A stretch of DNA of 64,000 nt from Nocardia aurea (GCF_003123685.1 NZ_QCYJ01000084.1:186001-250000); one strand, 5' to 3'. Positions 37,400-46,776 are shown, counted from the stretch's first letter. The notes: generated by a model from the sequence alone, not told the origin. Translations and numbers: made by a program.

Positions 37400-39544
37400 A
37401 TGTCTGTCGAGAGTGTGGTGGCGGCGCCGATCGCCAAGACGGTGCCGACCGAGCGGGTCCATCACGGCGACGTCTTCGTCGACGAATACGAATGGCTCCG
37501 GGACAAGGAAAACCCCGAGGTCATCGCCTACCTGGAGGCGGAGAACGCCTATACCGAGGCCAGGACCGCGCATCTCGGCGGCCTACGCGACACGATCTTC
37601 GACGAGATCAAATCGCGCACCCAGGAGACCGACCTCTCGGTGCCGACCAGGATGGGCCAGTACTGGTACTACTCGCGCAGCTTCGAGGGCAAACAGTACG
37701 GCGTGCACTGTCGGTGCCCGATCGACGCGAATGCCGACGGCATCGACGCGTGGACCCCGCCCCAGCTGGAAGTGGGAACCGAGGTCGAGGGCGAGCAGGT
37801 ATTGCTCGACAGCAATGTGCTGGCCGAAGGACACAACTTCTTCGCGCTCGGCGCGTTCTCCCTCAGCCACGACGGCACCCTGCTGGCCTATTCGGTCGAC
37901 ACCGTCGGCGACGAGCGCTACACACTACGCTTCAAGGATCTGGGCACCGGCGAACTGCTCGGCGACGAGATCGTCGGCACCGCGCCGGGCGCGACCTGGT
38001 CGCTGGACGGCACGCACGTCTTCTATCAGACCGTCGACGAATCGTGGCGTCCCGACACCGTCTGGCGGCACCGCCTCGGCACCGCGACGGAGGCCGACGC
38101 GAAGGTCTTCCACGAGCCCGACGAGCGCTACTGGGTGAGTATCGGCGCCACCCGCTCGGAGAAGTTCTTGATGATCTGGGTCGGCTCCAAGATCACCACC
38201 GAGGGCTGGGTCCTGGAATCCGATAATCCGGAGGGCGAGTTCCGGGTCATCCTGGAGCGTCGCGAAGGCGTCGAATACTCGGCCGAACACGCAGTGATCG
38301 CCGGTGAGGACCGGTTCCTGATCCTGCACAACGATGTCGTGGACGGGGTGAAGGCGCAGAATTTCGTGCTGGCCGACGCCCCGGTCGCCGATCCGTCGAA
38401 TATGACCCTGCTGATCGGGCACCGCGACGACGTGCGGCTGGAGGATATCGACCCCTTCTCCGATCACCTCGTGCTCAGCTACCGTCGCGAGGCGCTGACC
38501 AGGGTCGCGATCTGGCCGCTGACCGACACCGGCTACGGCGAGCGCAGAGAACTCGAATTCGACCTCGAATTGTTCTCGGTCGGTTCCGGCTCGAATCCGG
38601 AATGGGAGCAGCCGACGCTGCGGATCGGTCTCACCTCCTTCATCACCCCGACCCAGGTCTTCGACTACGTCCCCGCCACCGGGGCGCTGTTGTTGCGCAA
38701 GGAACAGCCGGTGCTCGGCGGCTACGACGCGAACGACTACGAGCAGCACCGCGATTGGGCACTGGCCGAGGACGGCACCCGGGTCCCGATCTCGCTGGTG
38801 TGGAAGAAGGGTCTGCCCGAAGGTCCGAAACCGTTGCTGCTCTACGGGTACGGGTCCTACGAGGCCAGTATGGATCCGGCCTTCTCGGTATCGAGGCTGT
38901 CGCTGCTCGATCGCGGCATGGTGTTCGCGGTGGCGCATGTGCGCGGCGGCGGTGAGATGGGCCGACTCTGGTACGAGAACGGGAAAACCCTCACCAAGAA
39001 GAACACCTTCACCGATTTCGTCTCCTGCGCAAGGCATCTCATCGATACCGGGGTCACCGTCGCGGATCGCATGATCGCCGACGGCGGCAGCGCGGGCGGG
39101 CTGCTCGTCGGCGCGGTCGCCAACCTCGCACCCGAACTGTTCGCGGGCATCCTGGCCAACGTCCCGTTCGTCGACCCGCTGACCTCGATCCTGGATCCCT
39201 CGCTGCCGCTGACCGTCATCGAATGGGACGAGTGGGGTAACCCGCTGGCGGACAAGGACGTCTACGACTACATGAAGTCCTACGCCCCCTACGAGAATGT
39301 CGAGGCCAAGGACTATCCCGCGATTCTGGCGATCACCAGCCTGAACGACACCCGCGTGCTCTACGTGGAGCCCGCCAAGTGGATCGCCAAACTGCGCGTG
39401 ACCAAGACCGGGGATTCCCCGCTGCTGCTCAAGACCGAGATGAGCGCGGGTCACGGCGGTGTCAGCGGCCGGTACGAGAAGTGGAAGGAAGTCGGGTTCG
39501 AGTACGCCTGGGTGCTGGACACCCTCGGCCTGTCGGGCGAGTAG
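37400..39544 (+). CDS. ptrB: Oligopeptidase B (S9 family, PtrB)
   Basis: A 714-aa prolyl-oligopeptidase-family serine peptidase that cleaves short peptides after basic residues. It has an N-terminal segment (HHGDVFVDEYEWLRDKENPEV), a seven-bladed propeller region, and a C-terminal alpha/beta hydrolase domain with nucleophile GGSAGG (Ser near 570), Asp in LNDTRVLYVEPAKW and His in SAGHGGVSGR. The frame is intact here; in M. tuberculosis it is split (Rv0781/Rv0782). ATG 37400 is seven bases after TAGGGT (37387-37392), supporting this start and a leaderless mRNA. Confidence 0.95.
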   Translation: MSVESVVAAPIAKTVPTERVHHGDVFVDEYEWLRDKENPEVIAYLEAENAYTEARTAHLGGLRDTIFDEIKSRTQETDLSVPTRMGQYWYYSRSFEGKQYGVHCRCPIDANADGIDAWTPPQLEVGTEVEGEQVLLDSNVLAEGHNFFALGAFSLSHDGTLLAYSVDTVGDERYTLRFKDLGTGELLGDEIVGTAPGATWSLDGTHVFYQTVDESWRPDTVWRHRLGTATEADAKVFHEPDERYWVSIGATRSEKFLMIWVGSKITTEGWVLESDNPEGEFRVILERREGVEYSAEHAVIAGEDRFLILHNDVVDGVKAQNFVLADAPVADPSNMTLLIGHRDDVRLEDIDPFSDHLVLSYRREALTRVAIWPLTDTGYGERRELEFDLELFSVGSGSNPEWEQPTLRIGLTSFITPTQVFDYVPATGALLLRKEQPVLGGYDANDYEQHRDWALAEDGTRVPISLVWKKGLPEGPKPLLLYGYGSYEASMDPAFSVSRLSLLDRGMVFAVAHVRGGGEMGRLWYENGKTLTKKNTFTDFVSCARHLIDTGVTVADRMIADGGSAGGLLVGAVANLAPELFAGILANVPFVDPLTSILDPSLPLTVIEWDEWGNPLADKDVYDYMKSYAPYENVEAKDYPAILAITSLNDTRVLYVEPAKWIAKLRVTKTGDSPLLLKTEMSAGHGGVSGRYEKWKEVGFEYAWVLDTLGLSGE

Positions 39545-39554
39545 TTCGACCGCC

Positions 39555-39577
39555 GGCGCGGGTTCGAAACCCGCGCC
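39555..39577 (+). terminator. Hairpin after ptrB
   Basis: A perfect 10-bp stem GGCGCGGGTT/AACCCGCGCC with a 3-nt CGA loop lies 10 bp after the ptrB stop. No T tract. Confidence 0.6.
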
Positions 39578-39666
39578 GTGCTCTCGGCGCGGACCGTGAC
39601 GGGGAGTTCGTCGTGATGTCACGTTCGCTGCATGTCGGCGTCACACGGACCTGACACCGTTGATCC

Positions 39667-40368
39667 ATGAACGCCGAGCTGATCGTGTCCGTGTCGGGGA
39701 TCCGGGACACCACCCGGGATGCCGCGATCGAATTCGCCGCCGAGATGGACCGGCGCGAGATCCGCCTCTCGCTGCTGGTCGCGCCCCGGCTAAAGGGCAA
39801 GTACCGCCTCGCCGAGGATCCCGCGACCCAATCCTGGCTGCGCGGGCGGCGAGCCAGGGGCGATGCCATCGTGCTGCACGGCTACGACCAGGCCGCGACC
39901 AAGAGTCGTCGCGCGGAATTCGCCACGCTGCCCGGGCACGAGGCCCGGCTGCGGCTGACCGCGGCGGATCGGGTGATGGAACAGGTCGAATTGCGCACCC
40001 GGCTGTTCGCCGCGCCCCGCTGGGACGCCTCGGCGGGAGCCATCGAGGCATTGCCGTCCGTGGGATTCCGGCTCGCGCTCGGCCTCACCTCGGTACTGGA
40101 TCTGGAACGCAACACCGCGCAGCGCGCCAGGGTGTACGGGATCGGCGAGGGTTTCCGCGCGGAACCCTGGTGGTGTCGTGCGCTGGTGATGGGCGCGGCG
40201 AGGACCGCGCGCCGCGGCGGCATCCTGCGCCTGGCGGTCTCGGCCGCGCAATTGCAGCGCTCGGGTCCGCGTCAGGCCATGCTCGACGCGGTCGATCTGG
40301 CCCGCTACTACGGCGCCGTCAGCGAGGTATATCGCTGGGAGCCGTTCGTCGCCGCTCGGGCGGCGTGA
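39667..40368 (+). CDS. DUF2334 (polysaccharide deacetylase-like) protein
   Basis: A 233-aa cytoplasmic-looking protein of the DUF2334 type. It has a first beta strand LIVSVSGIRD, SLLVAPRLKGKY, the DAIVLHGYDQ metal-ligand region, and LFAAPRWDASAGAIEAL. DUF2334 is related to polysaccharide deacetylases. The equivalent Rv0784 stands next to ptrB in M. tuberculosis. The classical NodB DD/HxxxH pattern is incomplete, so activity is uncertain. Confidence 0.8.
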   Translation: MNAELIVSVSGIRDTTRDAAIEFAAEMDRREIRLSLLVAPRLKGKYRLAEDPATQSWLRGRRARGDAIVLHGYDQAATKSRRAEFATLPGHEARLRLTAADRVMEQVELRTRLFAAPRWDASAGAIEALPSVGFRLALGLTSVLDLERNTAQRARVYGIGEGFRAEPWWCRALVMGAARTARRGGILRLAVSAAQLQRSGPRQAMLDAVDLARYYGAVSEVYRWEPFVAARAA

Positions 40369-40447
40369 GAGACGCCGCCCTGTGCGGTGTGGTCGGGAAT
40401 GTCGCGGGTGTATCCGGTCGGGATCACCCAGCTGACGCCCGATCGGC

Positions 40448-40482
40448 GTCGCCGCCCGGTACAGGCGTGAACGGGCGGCGAC
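40448..40482. terminator. Hairpin between converging DUF2334 and gadB genes
   Basis: GTCGCCGCCCG (40448-40458) pairs with CGGGCGGCGAC (40472-40482), loop 13 nt, in the 135-bp gap between two convergent genes. A bidirectional terminator is plausible. Confidence 0.6.
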
Positions 40483-40503
40483 GTGCGGCGTCGTCGGACG
40501 CGA

Positions 40504-41973
40504 TCAGCGGACCGGGGCGACCTGCTCGATCGGCACGGCCGCGGTGGCGCTGTGGGTGAATCCGCCCGCCTCGGCGCTGGACAGACCGAGCGCGTGTTTG
40601 CACAGCACGGTCAGGCAGCGATCCATATCGGCCAGTAGCAACTCCACCATGTCGTGGGTGAATCCGTGCCGGATCACCGCGCGCATGATCGTCTCCTCGC
40701 TCCGGTCGGCGGGCAGCGGATATGCGGCGATCAGCCAGCCACGGCTGCGCAGCCGGTCCGACAGGTCGTAGAGATTGAAGTTCTGCTCACCCCGCAACCG
40801 CCACGACACCGCCGTGATCCCGAGGTTCGGATCGCCCGCGTGGATCAGGTCGAACAGTCCGGTCGCTTCCAGTCCTTCGGCGAGATACTGTGCGACCCGG
40901 TAGATTTCGCTCTGCACGCGGGTGTAGCCGCGTCGGCCGAGCCGGATGAAATCGTAGTACTGGGTGATGGCCTGCCCGCCGGGGCGGGAGAAGTTGAGAT
41001 TGAAGGTGGCCATCGCACCGCCGAGGTAGTCGACGTTGAAGATCAGCTCCTGGGGCAGGTCGGCCGGTTCGCGCCAGATCGCCCAGCCCGCACCGAGCGG
41101 CGCCAGACCGGTCTTGTGGCCGGAGGCGTTGATCGATTTCACCCGGGGCAAGCGGAAATCCCACACCAGATCCGGCGCGCAGAACGGCGCGAGGAAACCG
41201 CCGCTGGCCGCGTCGACGTGTATCGGGATATCGACGCCGGTGGCGGCCTGGATATCGTCGAGTGCCCTGCTGATACCGGCGACGTCCTCGAACAGTCCGG
41301 TGAAGGTCTGCCCGAAGGTCGGCACCACCATGATGGTGTTCGCGTCGCAGTAGGCGGCGATATCTTCCGGACGCATCATGTAGTGGTCACCGCGCAACGG
41401 GACCTGGCGGATCTCGACGTCGAAGTATCGTGCGAACTTCTCCCAGCACACCTGCACCGGTCCGCAGACGAAATTCGGTGTGCCCTGTCCGCCGCGCGCC
41501 CGCCAGCGGAATTTGGCGGCCAGTCCGCCGAGCATCGCGGCCTCGCTGGAGCCGATGGTCGACGTGCCGAGGACGGTGGCCGGATCGGGAGCGTTCCACA
41601 GGTCCGCGACCATCCGCACGCCGCGCTTCTCCAACTCGGCGGTCTGCGGGTACTCGTCCTTGTCGACGATGTTCTTGTCCAGCGATTCGGCCATCAGCCT
41701 GCGCGCGTAGTCGTCGGTCCAGGTGGTGCAGAAGGTCGCCAGATTCATCCGGGAAACCCCGTCGAGCAGTAATTCGTCGTGCACGAGCTGGTAGGCCACC
41801 TGCGCGAACATCTCCTTGTCGGGGAATCCGGCACGGGGTGCGCCGTGTTGTAGCCCGGCCATGGCGAACAGGTCATCGGCTTCGATATCTTCGGGCATCT
41901 CGCCTCCAGGGCGCGTTGGCGGAAAATATTTGCCGGTTCCGTGCTTTGGCGCACGGGACTCGATGAAATTCAT
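40504..41973 (-). CDS. gadB: Glutamate decarboxylase
   Basis: A 489-aa PLP group II decarboxylase converting glutamate to GABA and CO2, an acid-resistance reaction. Features are VDELLL-type N-domain (LVHDELLLDGVSRMNLATFCTTW), STIGSSEAAMLGGLA, HVDAASGGFLAPF (PLP Asp) and the PLP-lysine motif INASGHKTGLAPLG (Lys near 287). No GadC antiporter is next to it. A GATACT hexamer (about 41984-41989) lies 11 bases upstream of the start. The gene diverges from the M20 peptidase across two perfect palindromes. Confidence 0.94.
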   Translation of the reverse strand: MNFIESRAPKHGTGKYFPPTRPGGEMPEDIEADDLFAMAGLQHGAPRAGFPDKEMFAQVAYQLVHDELLLDGVSRMNLATFCTTWTDDYARRLMAESLDKNIVDKDEYPQTAELEKRGVRMVADLWNAPDPATVLGTSTIGSSEAAMLGGLAAKFRWRARGGQGTPNFVCGPVQVCWEKFARYFDVEIRQVPLRGDHYMMRPEDIAAYCDANTIMVVPTFGQTFTGLFEDVAGISRALDDIQAATGVDIPIHVDAASGGFLAPFCAPDLVWDFRLPRVKSINASGHKTGLAPLGAGWAIWREPADLPQELIFNVDYLGGAMATFNLNFSRPGGQAITQYYDFIRLGRRGYTRVQSEIYRVAQYLAEGLEATGLFDLIHAGDPNLGITAVSWRLRGEQNFNLYDLSDRLRSRGWLIAAYPLPADRSEETIMRAVIRHGFTHDMVELLLADMDRCLTVLCKHALGLSSAEAGGFTHSATAAVPIEQVAPVR

Positions 41974-42116
41974 TGTCTTGCTTGAGTATCAATACCACAA
42001 GATATGTTGCCAAATGATGGCTATTCACATCAATCGGGCGATTCTTGGGCGGACGTGGTGTCTGTCCGGGCATCGCCGGCCGTATTTGCCGATTCATCGC
42101 TCTAGCCTGCCTGCGA

Positions 42117-42166
42117 CACGGACCGCGCGGTCCGGCGAATCGAAGCGTCGGACCGCGCGGTCCGTG
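42117..42166. promoter_or_regulatory. Twin perfect 16-bp palindromes (putative operator)
   Basis: CGGACCGCGCGGTCCG occurs at 42119-42134 and again at 42149-42164, with centres 30 bp apart, about three helical turns. The flanks extend the outer inverted repeat (CA...TG). They lie in the 276-bp region between gadB and the M20 peptidase gene. Two-dimer binding by an unidentified regulator is the simplest reading; paired hairpins or a terminator are alternatives. Confidence 0.65.
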
Positions 42167-42249
42167 CCAGAGTAAATCCGGGCTCGGCGAATACCCGGCG
42201 GCGCGGGCAGAATCGAAACCGGAGCAGACGACGACGTGAGGGTGACGAC

Positions 42250-43650
42250 ATGACTTCCGACGATCCGCACACCGCCGAGCTGCGCGGCCGGATCTCCGCG
42301 CTGATGGGAAGGGCGAAAGAGGATCTCACGCAGTTGGTCTCGTTCAAATCGGTGGCCGATCCGCGACAGTTCCCCGCCGAGGAATGCGAGCGGACCGCGC
42401 ACTGGGTGGCAGACGCCTTCGCCGGGGTCGGGCTCACCGACGTCGGACTGCACGAGACCAAGGACGGCAGTAAAGCCGTCGTGGCCCGCCGAACCGCGCC
42501 GCCGGGCGCGCCGACAGTGCTGCTGTACTGCCACTACGACGTGCAGCCCCCGCTCGACAACGGCGCATGGCGCACCCCCGTGTGGACGCTGACCGAACGC
42601 GACGGCCGCTGGTACGGGCGCGGAGCCGCCGACTGCAAAGGCAATATCGTCATGCACCTGACCGCGCTGCGCGCCCTGCGCGAGGTCTGCGGTGACGATT
42701 TCCCGGTCGGCGTCACCCTGGTCGCCGAAGGTTCCGAGGAACAGGGCACCGGCGGCCTGGAGGCCTTCGTGCCCGAGCACGCCGACCTGCTGCGCGCCGA
42801 CGCCCTGCTGATCTGCGACAGCGGCAATGTCGCCGTCGGCATACCGACCTTCACCGAGACCCTGCGCGGCAACGTCACCGTCGTCGTCACCGTCGAAACC
42901 CTCGCGGGCCCCGTGCATTCCGGCATGTACGGTGGAGCCGCGCCGGACGCGCTCGCCGCGCTGATCCACCTGCTCGCCACACTGCGCGACGCTCGCGGCA
43001 ATACGACGATCGTGGGCCTACCCGCCGACCAGGAATGGCCGGGAGTCCAGTACGCGGAGGAGAACTTCCGCGCCGACGCCGGGGTGCTCGGCGGTGTCGG
43101 CCTGACCGGTGACGGCACCATCGCCGACATGCTCTGGGCCAGGCCGGCGTTGACCGTGCTCGGCATCGACGCGCCGAAGGTGCTGGGATCGTCCGCCGCG
43201 ATCCAGCCGTCGGCCCGGGCCCGCCTGAATCTGCGCATCCCGCCCGGTATCGACCCGGAAACGGCACTCGAGGCACTCACCGCCCACCTGATCGCGAATA
43301 CGCCGTGGCACGCGAAACTCACCGTGACACCCGAGGCCACCGGCGCGCCGTTCCGTTCCGGATCGGGCGGACCGGCCCGCACCGCGATGGAGGCGGCGCT
43401 GGCCGCGTCCTACGGCAAGCCCGCCACCACCCAGGGGCAGGGCGGTTCCATCCCGCTGTGCACGGTCTTCGCGAACACCTACCCCGACGCCGAGATCATG
43501 CTGCTCGGCGTCGAGGAACCGCGCTGCCGGATCCACGCCCCCAACGAAAGCGTGGACCCCACCGAAATCGAACACATCGCCCTGGCCGAGGTCCTCTTCC
43601 TCACCCGATACGGCGCCGACGGCAGCTGGGACCGGCCCGTCGGGCCGTGA
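42250..43650 (+). CDS. M20 family dipeptidase
   Basis: A 466-aa zinc peptidase of the M20/M28 family. Its metal ligands are in LLYCHYDVQPP (His), GAADCKGN (bridging Asp), EGSEEQGTGG (Glu pair), CDSGN (Asp) and, at the C-terminus, CRIHAPNES (His). The dimerisation domain with LAGPVHSGMYGG is intact. It is cytoplasmic with no signal. Such enzymes cleave dipeptides such as carnosine-like substrates. GAGGGTGACGAC gives the ribosome site. Its end abuts the converging MBL gene. Confidence 0.92.
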   Translation: MTSDDPHTAELRGRISALMGRAKEDLTQLVSFKSVADPRQFPAEECERTAHWVADAFAGVGLTDVGLHETKDGSKAVVARRTAPPGAPTVLLYCHYDVQPPLDNGAWRTPVWTLTERDGRWYGRGAADCKGNIVMHLTALRALREVCGDDFPVGVTLVAEGSEEQGTGGLEAFVPEHADLLRADALLICDSGNVAVGIPTFTETLRGNVTVVVTVETLAGPVHSGMYGGAAPDALAALIHLLATLRDARGNTTIVGLPADQEWPGVQYAEENFRADAGVLGGVGLTGDGTIADMLWARPALTVLGIDAPKVLGSSAAIQPSARARLNLRIPPGIDPETALEALTAHLIANTPWHAKLTVTPEATGAPFRSGSGGPARTAMEAALAASYGKPATTQGQGGSIPLCTVFANTYPDAEIMLLGVEEPRCRIHAPNESVDPTEIEHIALAEVLFLTRYGADGSWDRPVGP

Positions 43651-43651
43651 C

Positions 43652-44302
43652 CTAGGTCGCGAACTCGCGCTCGCTCTCGGCATCGATGGTGGTGAATTCC
43701 GTTCCGGCCGGACCCATTTCCGACAGGCGCCCGAAATAGATACCCCTGGCCTCCGGTGCGACGATGCCGAAATGGATCGGTACGGCGGTGCGCGGGGCGA
43801 CCGCGCGCAGATAGTCGACGGCCTCGCTGATCCGCATCCACGGCGCCGCCGCCGGAATCGCCAGCACACCGACCGGCGTCGACGGCACCCACAACGAATC
43901 ACCCGGATGGACCAACTGCGCCGGGTCGTCGGCGGTGCCGAGCTGGAAGACCGTGTTGTCGATCACCGGGATGTCCGGATGGATCACCGCGTGCCTGCCA
44001 CCGCCGCCGGTGATCCGCAGATCGCCCAACTCGACGACCGCGCCCGCGTGCACCGCCTCCCACGCCTCCCCGCGCAGCGCCGCCGTCTGCGGATCGGAGA
44101 ACAGTCGAGCGCCCGGATTTGCGTCGATCAGAGCCTCGATACGCTGCGGATCGATGTGATCGGGATGCTGATGGGTCACCGCGATGGCATCCAGACCGGT
44201 GATGCCCTCGAATCCGTGCGAGAAATTACCCGGATCGAACAGCACCTTCCTACCGTGCAGCTTGACCAGGATGCAGGAGTGGCCGAAGTGAGCTATTCGC
44301 AT
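43652..44302 (-). CDS. MBL-fold metallohydrolase (UPF0173-like)
   Basis: A 216-aa metallo-beta-lactamase-fold hydrolase. It has MRIAHFGHSCILVKL, the metal motif THQHPDHID (HxHxDH variant HQHPDH), HPGDSLW and PIHFGI near the C-terminus. It resembles the UPF0173/UlaG family and matches Rv0786c in position next to purS. The substrate is unknown. TAGCAT (44314-44309) lies six bases upstream of ATG 44302, which suggests a leaderless mRNA. Confidence 0.88.
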   Translation of the reverse strand: MRIAHFGHSCILVKLHGRKVLFDPGNFSHGFEGITGLDAIAVTHQHPDHIDPQRIEALIDANPGARLFSDPQTAALRGEAWEAVHAGAVVELGDLRITGGGGRHAVIHPDIPVIDNTVFQLGTADDPAQLVHPGDSLWVPSTPVGVLAIPAAAPWMRISEAVDYLRAVAPRTAVPIHFGIVAPEARGIYFGRLSEMGPAGTEFTTIDAESEREFAT

Positions 44303-44417
44303 GGACCCATGCTATTTGCAGCGTGCCGCTTCTCACCCCACCCCGCACGGTGTCGGGACGCCGACGGCGACTAGGATTTCGCTGGTAACCCCCCGAATAC
44401 CACTTGAGGAGCAACGC

Positions 44418-44654
44418 GTGGCAAAGGTCGTGGTCGAGGTGATGCCGAAGGCCGAGATCCTGGATCCGCAGGGACAGGCCATCGCCGGTGCGCTCCCGCG
44501 TCTGGGATTCGCCGGAGTCTCGGATGTACGGCAGGGCAAGCGATTCGAACTCGATGTGGACGAAAGCGTCAGCGACGCCGAACTCGAGCAGATCGCCGAA
44601 GCCCTGCTCGCCAACACCGTCATCGAGGAGTGGAAGGTGGTCCGCGTCTCATGA
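44418..44654 (+). CDS. purS: FGAM synthase subunit PurS
   Basis: A 78-aa PurS subunit that links PurQ to PurL in phosphoribosylformylglycinamidine synthase. The conserved [33 protein letters not shown] and [13 protein letters not shown] are present. GTG 44418 has GAGGAGCAAC upstream. It overlaps purQ by 4 bp; the catalytic subunit PurL is 5 kb further on. Confidence 0.95.
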   Translation: MAKVVVEVMPKAEILDPQGQAIAGALPRLGFAGVSDVRQGKRFELDVDESVSDAELEQIAEALLANTVIEEWKVVRVS

Positions 44655-45328
44655 GCGCGCGGATCGGAGTCATCACCTTCCCCGGAACCCTCGACGACGT
44701 CGACGCCGCCCGCGCGGTGCGCCGATCCGGAGCCGAAGCGGTCGACCTCTGGCACGCCGACGCCGATCTCAAACAGGTCGACGCCGTCGTCGTACCCGGC
44801 GGCTTCTCCTACGGTGACTACCTGCGCGCGGGCGCCATCGCCCGCTTCGCACCCGTCATGGGCAAAGTCGTCGAAGGCGCGCGCCAGGGACTGCCGGTAC
44901 TCGGCATCTGCAACGGCTTCCAGGTGCTCTGCGAAGCAGGTCTGCTGCCGGGCGCGCTGACCCGCAACGATGGCCTGCACTTCATCTGCCGCGACGAATG
45001 GCTGAAGGTGGAATCGGTGGATACGGCGTGGACCTCACGCTACGAACCCGGTGCGCAGATCCTGATCCCGTTGAAATCCGGTGAAGGGCGCTACCAGGCG
45101 TCGACCGAGGTGCTCGACGAACTCGAAGGGGAAGGGCGGGTCGTTTTCCGGTACGCCGGAGACAACCCCAACGGGTCACAGCGAGGGATCGCGGGGATCG
45201 CGTCGGCCAACGGCCGCGTCGTCGGGTTGATGCCGCATCCGGAACACGCCACCGAGCCGCTGACCGGACCGAGTGATGACGGTATGGGGCTGTTCCTTTC
45301 GGTACTGGACAGCCTCGTAAGGGCTTGA
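44651..45328 (+). CDS. purQ: FGAM synthase glutaminase subunit PurQ
   Basis: A 225-aa class I glutamine amidotransferase delivering ammonia to PurL. Nucleophile Cys lies in [20 protein letters not shown] (near residue 87), the oxyanion region [19 protein letters not shown] precedes it, and the His/Glu pair is in MPHPEHA. ATG 44651 overlaps the purS stop. A repeat with a terminator hairpin follows 12 bp after the stop. Confidence 0.96.
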   Translation: MSARIGVITFPGTLDDVDAARAVRRSGAEAVDLWHADADLKQVDAVVVPGGFSYGDYLRAGAIARFAPVMGKVVEGARQGLPVLGICNGFQVLCEAGLLPGALTRNDGLHFICRDEWLKVESVDTAWTSRYEPGAQILIPLKSGEGRYQASTEVLDELEGEGRVVFRYAGDNPNGSQRGIAGIASANGRVVGLMPHPEHATEPLTGPSDDGMGLFLSVLDSLVRA

Positions 45329-45334
45329 ATTTTG

Positions 45335-45520
45335 GCGGCCGGGGCCGCGTGTTCGCGGCCCCCTTTGTCTCGCGTCCGAGCGGTCGAGACTGGCGACTTC
45401 GTCGCTTCGCTTCGACCGCTCGGACGCGAGACGGGCCGCGAACGGGCGCTCGTAAGGCTCGCGCCGTGGGGTGGGGTGGGTGTGGATTGTTGCTCGGTGG
45501 TTGGCGTGCGAGGGATTGGG
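45335..45520 (+). repeat. Dispersed 3'-end repeat, copy 3
   Basis: GGCGGCC, terminator hairpin (45341-45362, TGTT loop, then CTTT), a palindrome with perfect 21-bp arms (45367-45387/45412-45432, 24-nt loop), and a tail unit GGGCCGCGAACGGGCGCTCG with GGCTCGCGCCGTGGGGTGGG to about 45520. It is downstream of purQ in the same orientation. Confidence 0.85.
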
Positions 45521-45960
45521 CAGGACTATCCGGGTGGGGAGTAGGCCGGGTGGTGGCGTGGCGGTCGTGGACAACCGGGGCGCTGCGTTCTGAGTGAGAG
45601 ATCGAGTTTGCCGGTCGGGGGATGGGCTTCGTGGTGTGGCGTCTCGGTGCATGCGGCTCGACCGTGTGATGCCTCCGGGCGGTGATCGTCTTGTCGAGAA
45701 TCCGGTTGTTGTGCGGCGCCGGTTGTTTCGGCAGGGGGCGGTGGTGGGGCGGTGGGTGTTCATCGCTGAGAAATCATGTACCGCTGTCGATTTCGAGGGC
45801 GCGACACCATCGTCGGCGGGGGGTGGGGAGGGGTGTCGCGGTGGGGAAACTCGGCGCGGGGTGTTGTCTCGAATCCTCGGGTGCAGGTCTGGGCTCTCAC
45901 CGAACTCCGGTGTTCGGTACTCTGCTCTCGTTCGAGCGAATTCATGGCGGGCGGGAAATA
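45521..45960. other. Gene-free G-rich stretch upstream of marR
   Basis: About 440 bp without a supported gene. The plus strand has long G-rich runs such as GGGGCGGTGGTGGGG and GCGGGGGGTGGGGAGGGG (about 45735-45840), which could form G-quadruplexes. Codon structure is poor in all frames. The marR ribosome site GGCGGGAAATA lies at its end. Confidence 0.5.
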
Positions 45961-46392
45961 ATGACAACCATTGTGAGCGGATATTCGACGCTGCATGGTG
46001 CGCTGCGAGCCGCGGAGCGCCGGTGGCTGCATCACCTCGATGCGGCATTGTGCGCGAAACAGCTTTCGGCCGACCAGTGGGCAATGTTGTCCAATTTGTC
46101 CACTGAGGCTGGTGTGACTATGAGTGAATTGGCTTCGCGGTCGCAACTGCCGCCTTCGTCGGCCACTCGGCATGCGGACTATCTCGCCGCGCGGGGATTG
46201 ATCTATCGGGTTGCCGCCGAAGAGGATCGACGGCGAATTCTGATCGGGCTCAGTAATCTCGGCGCGGATCTCGTCGCCGCGGTCCGTATCGAGGAAACCC
46301 GTGCTGAGCAGGGATTGCAGTCCCGCCTGGGGGCGCGTCGTTTCGCCGAGTTGATGCGTCTGCTCGATCTGGTCGCGGCCGACCCGGAGTAG
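45961..46392 (+). CDS. MarR-family regulator
   Basis: A 143-aa winged-helix protein: QWAMLSNLSTEAGVTMSELASRS recognition region, then PPSSATRHADYLAARGLIYR and the wing AAEEDRRRILIGLS. The surrounding non-coding DNA on both sides (over 370 bp) and a lower GC than most neighbours suggest an island acquired separately. No obvious target is adjacent; the next gene downstream is an M18 aminopeptidase. Palindromic operators were not obvious. Confidence 0.85.
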   Translation: MTTIVSGYSTLHGALRAAERRWLHHLDAALCAKQLSADQWAMLSNLSTEAGVTMSELASRSQLPPSSATRHADYLAARGLIYRVAAEEDRRRILIGLSNLGADLVAAVRIEETRAEQGLQSRLGARRFAELMRLLDLVAADPE

Positions 46393-46763
46393 CGGTGTCG
46401 GCGGTCGTCGCGCGACATTCGTCGGATGTATCGCATTCGGGCGAATTGTGGTTGTTGGAATCTCTTGTGATGTGAGTTTCTTTTCGGGCGAGCGGGTATG
46501 GGTGCTTATGTCCGAATCGGGAAGGTGGCGCTATTGCGCCAATCACGAATGTGCACACTACACATCGACTGCGGGCGTGGGACCGGATCATTGATCGGCT
46601 CAGCTCATTTCGGTTGATTCGAATCGAAGTATTCGTTTCGGGTGATCTCGTCGCGACGAGGAATGGACGTCGGGGACCGAGGAAAACGGGTCTGTAATTG
46701 TTCGGGCGTGTGCGCTATGTCGCGTCGTGCGGGTGGTTCGTGAGGCGACCGGCCGTCTGTGCC
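46393..46763. other. AT-richer gene-free stretch
   Basis: About 370 bp between marR and the aminopeptidase, with GC visibly below the window average and no supported gene on either strand. It contains a small inverted repeat GGCGCTATTGCGCC (near 46530). The 3' end leads into the TAGGAT promoter hexamer of the aminopeptidase. Confidence 0.5.
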
Positions 46764-46769
46764 TAGGAT
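46764..46769 (+). promoter_or_regulatory. -10 element of a leaderless promoter (M18 aminopeptidase)
   Basis: TAGGAT ends seven bases before the ATG at 46777, the standard geometry of leaderless actinobacterial transcripts. Confidence 0.7.
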
Positions 46770-46776
46770 CGCCTGC

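Noticed and set aside
42117..42166. Twin palindromes as transposon ends
   Set aside because: They are only 14 bp apart, contain no gene between them, and have no flanking direct repeats.
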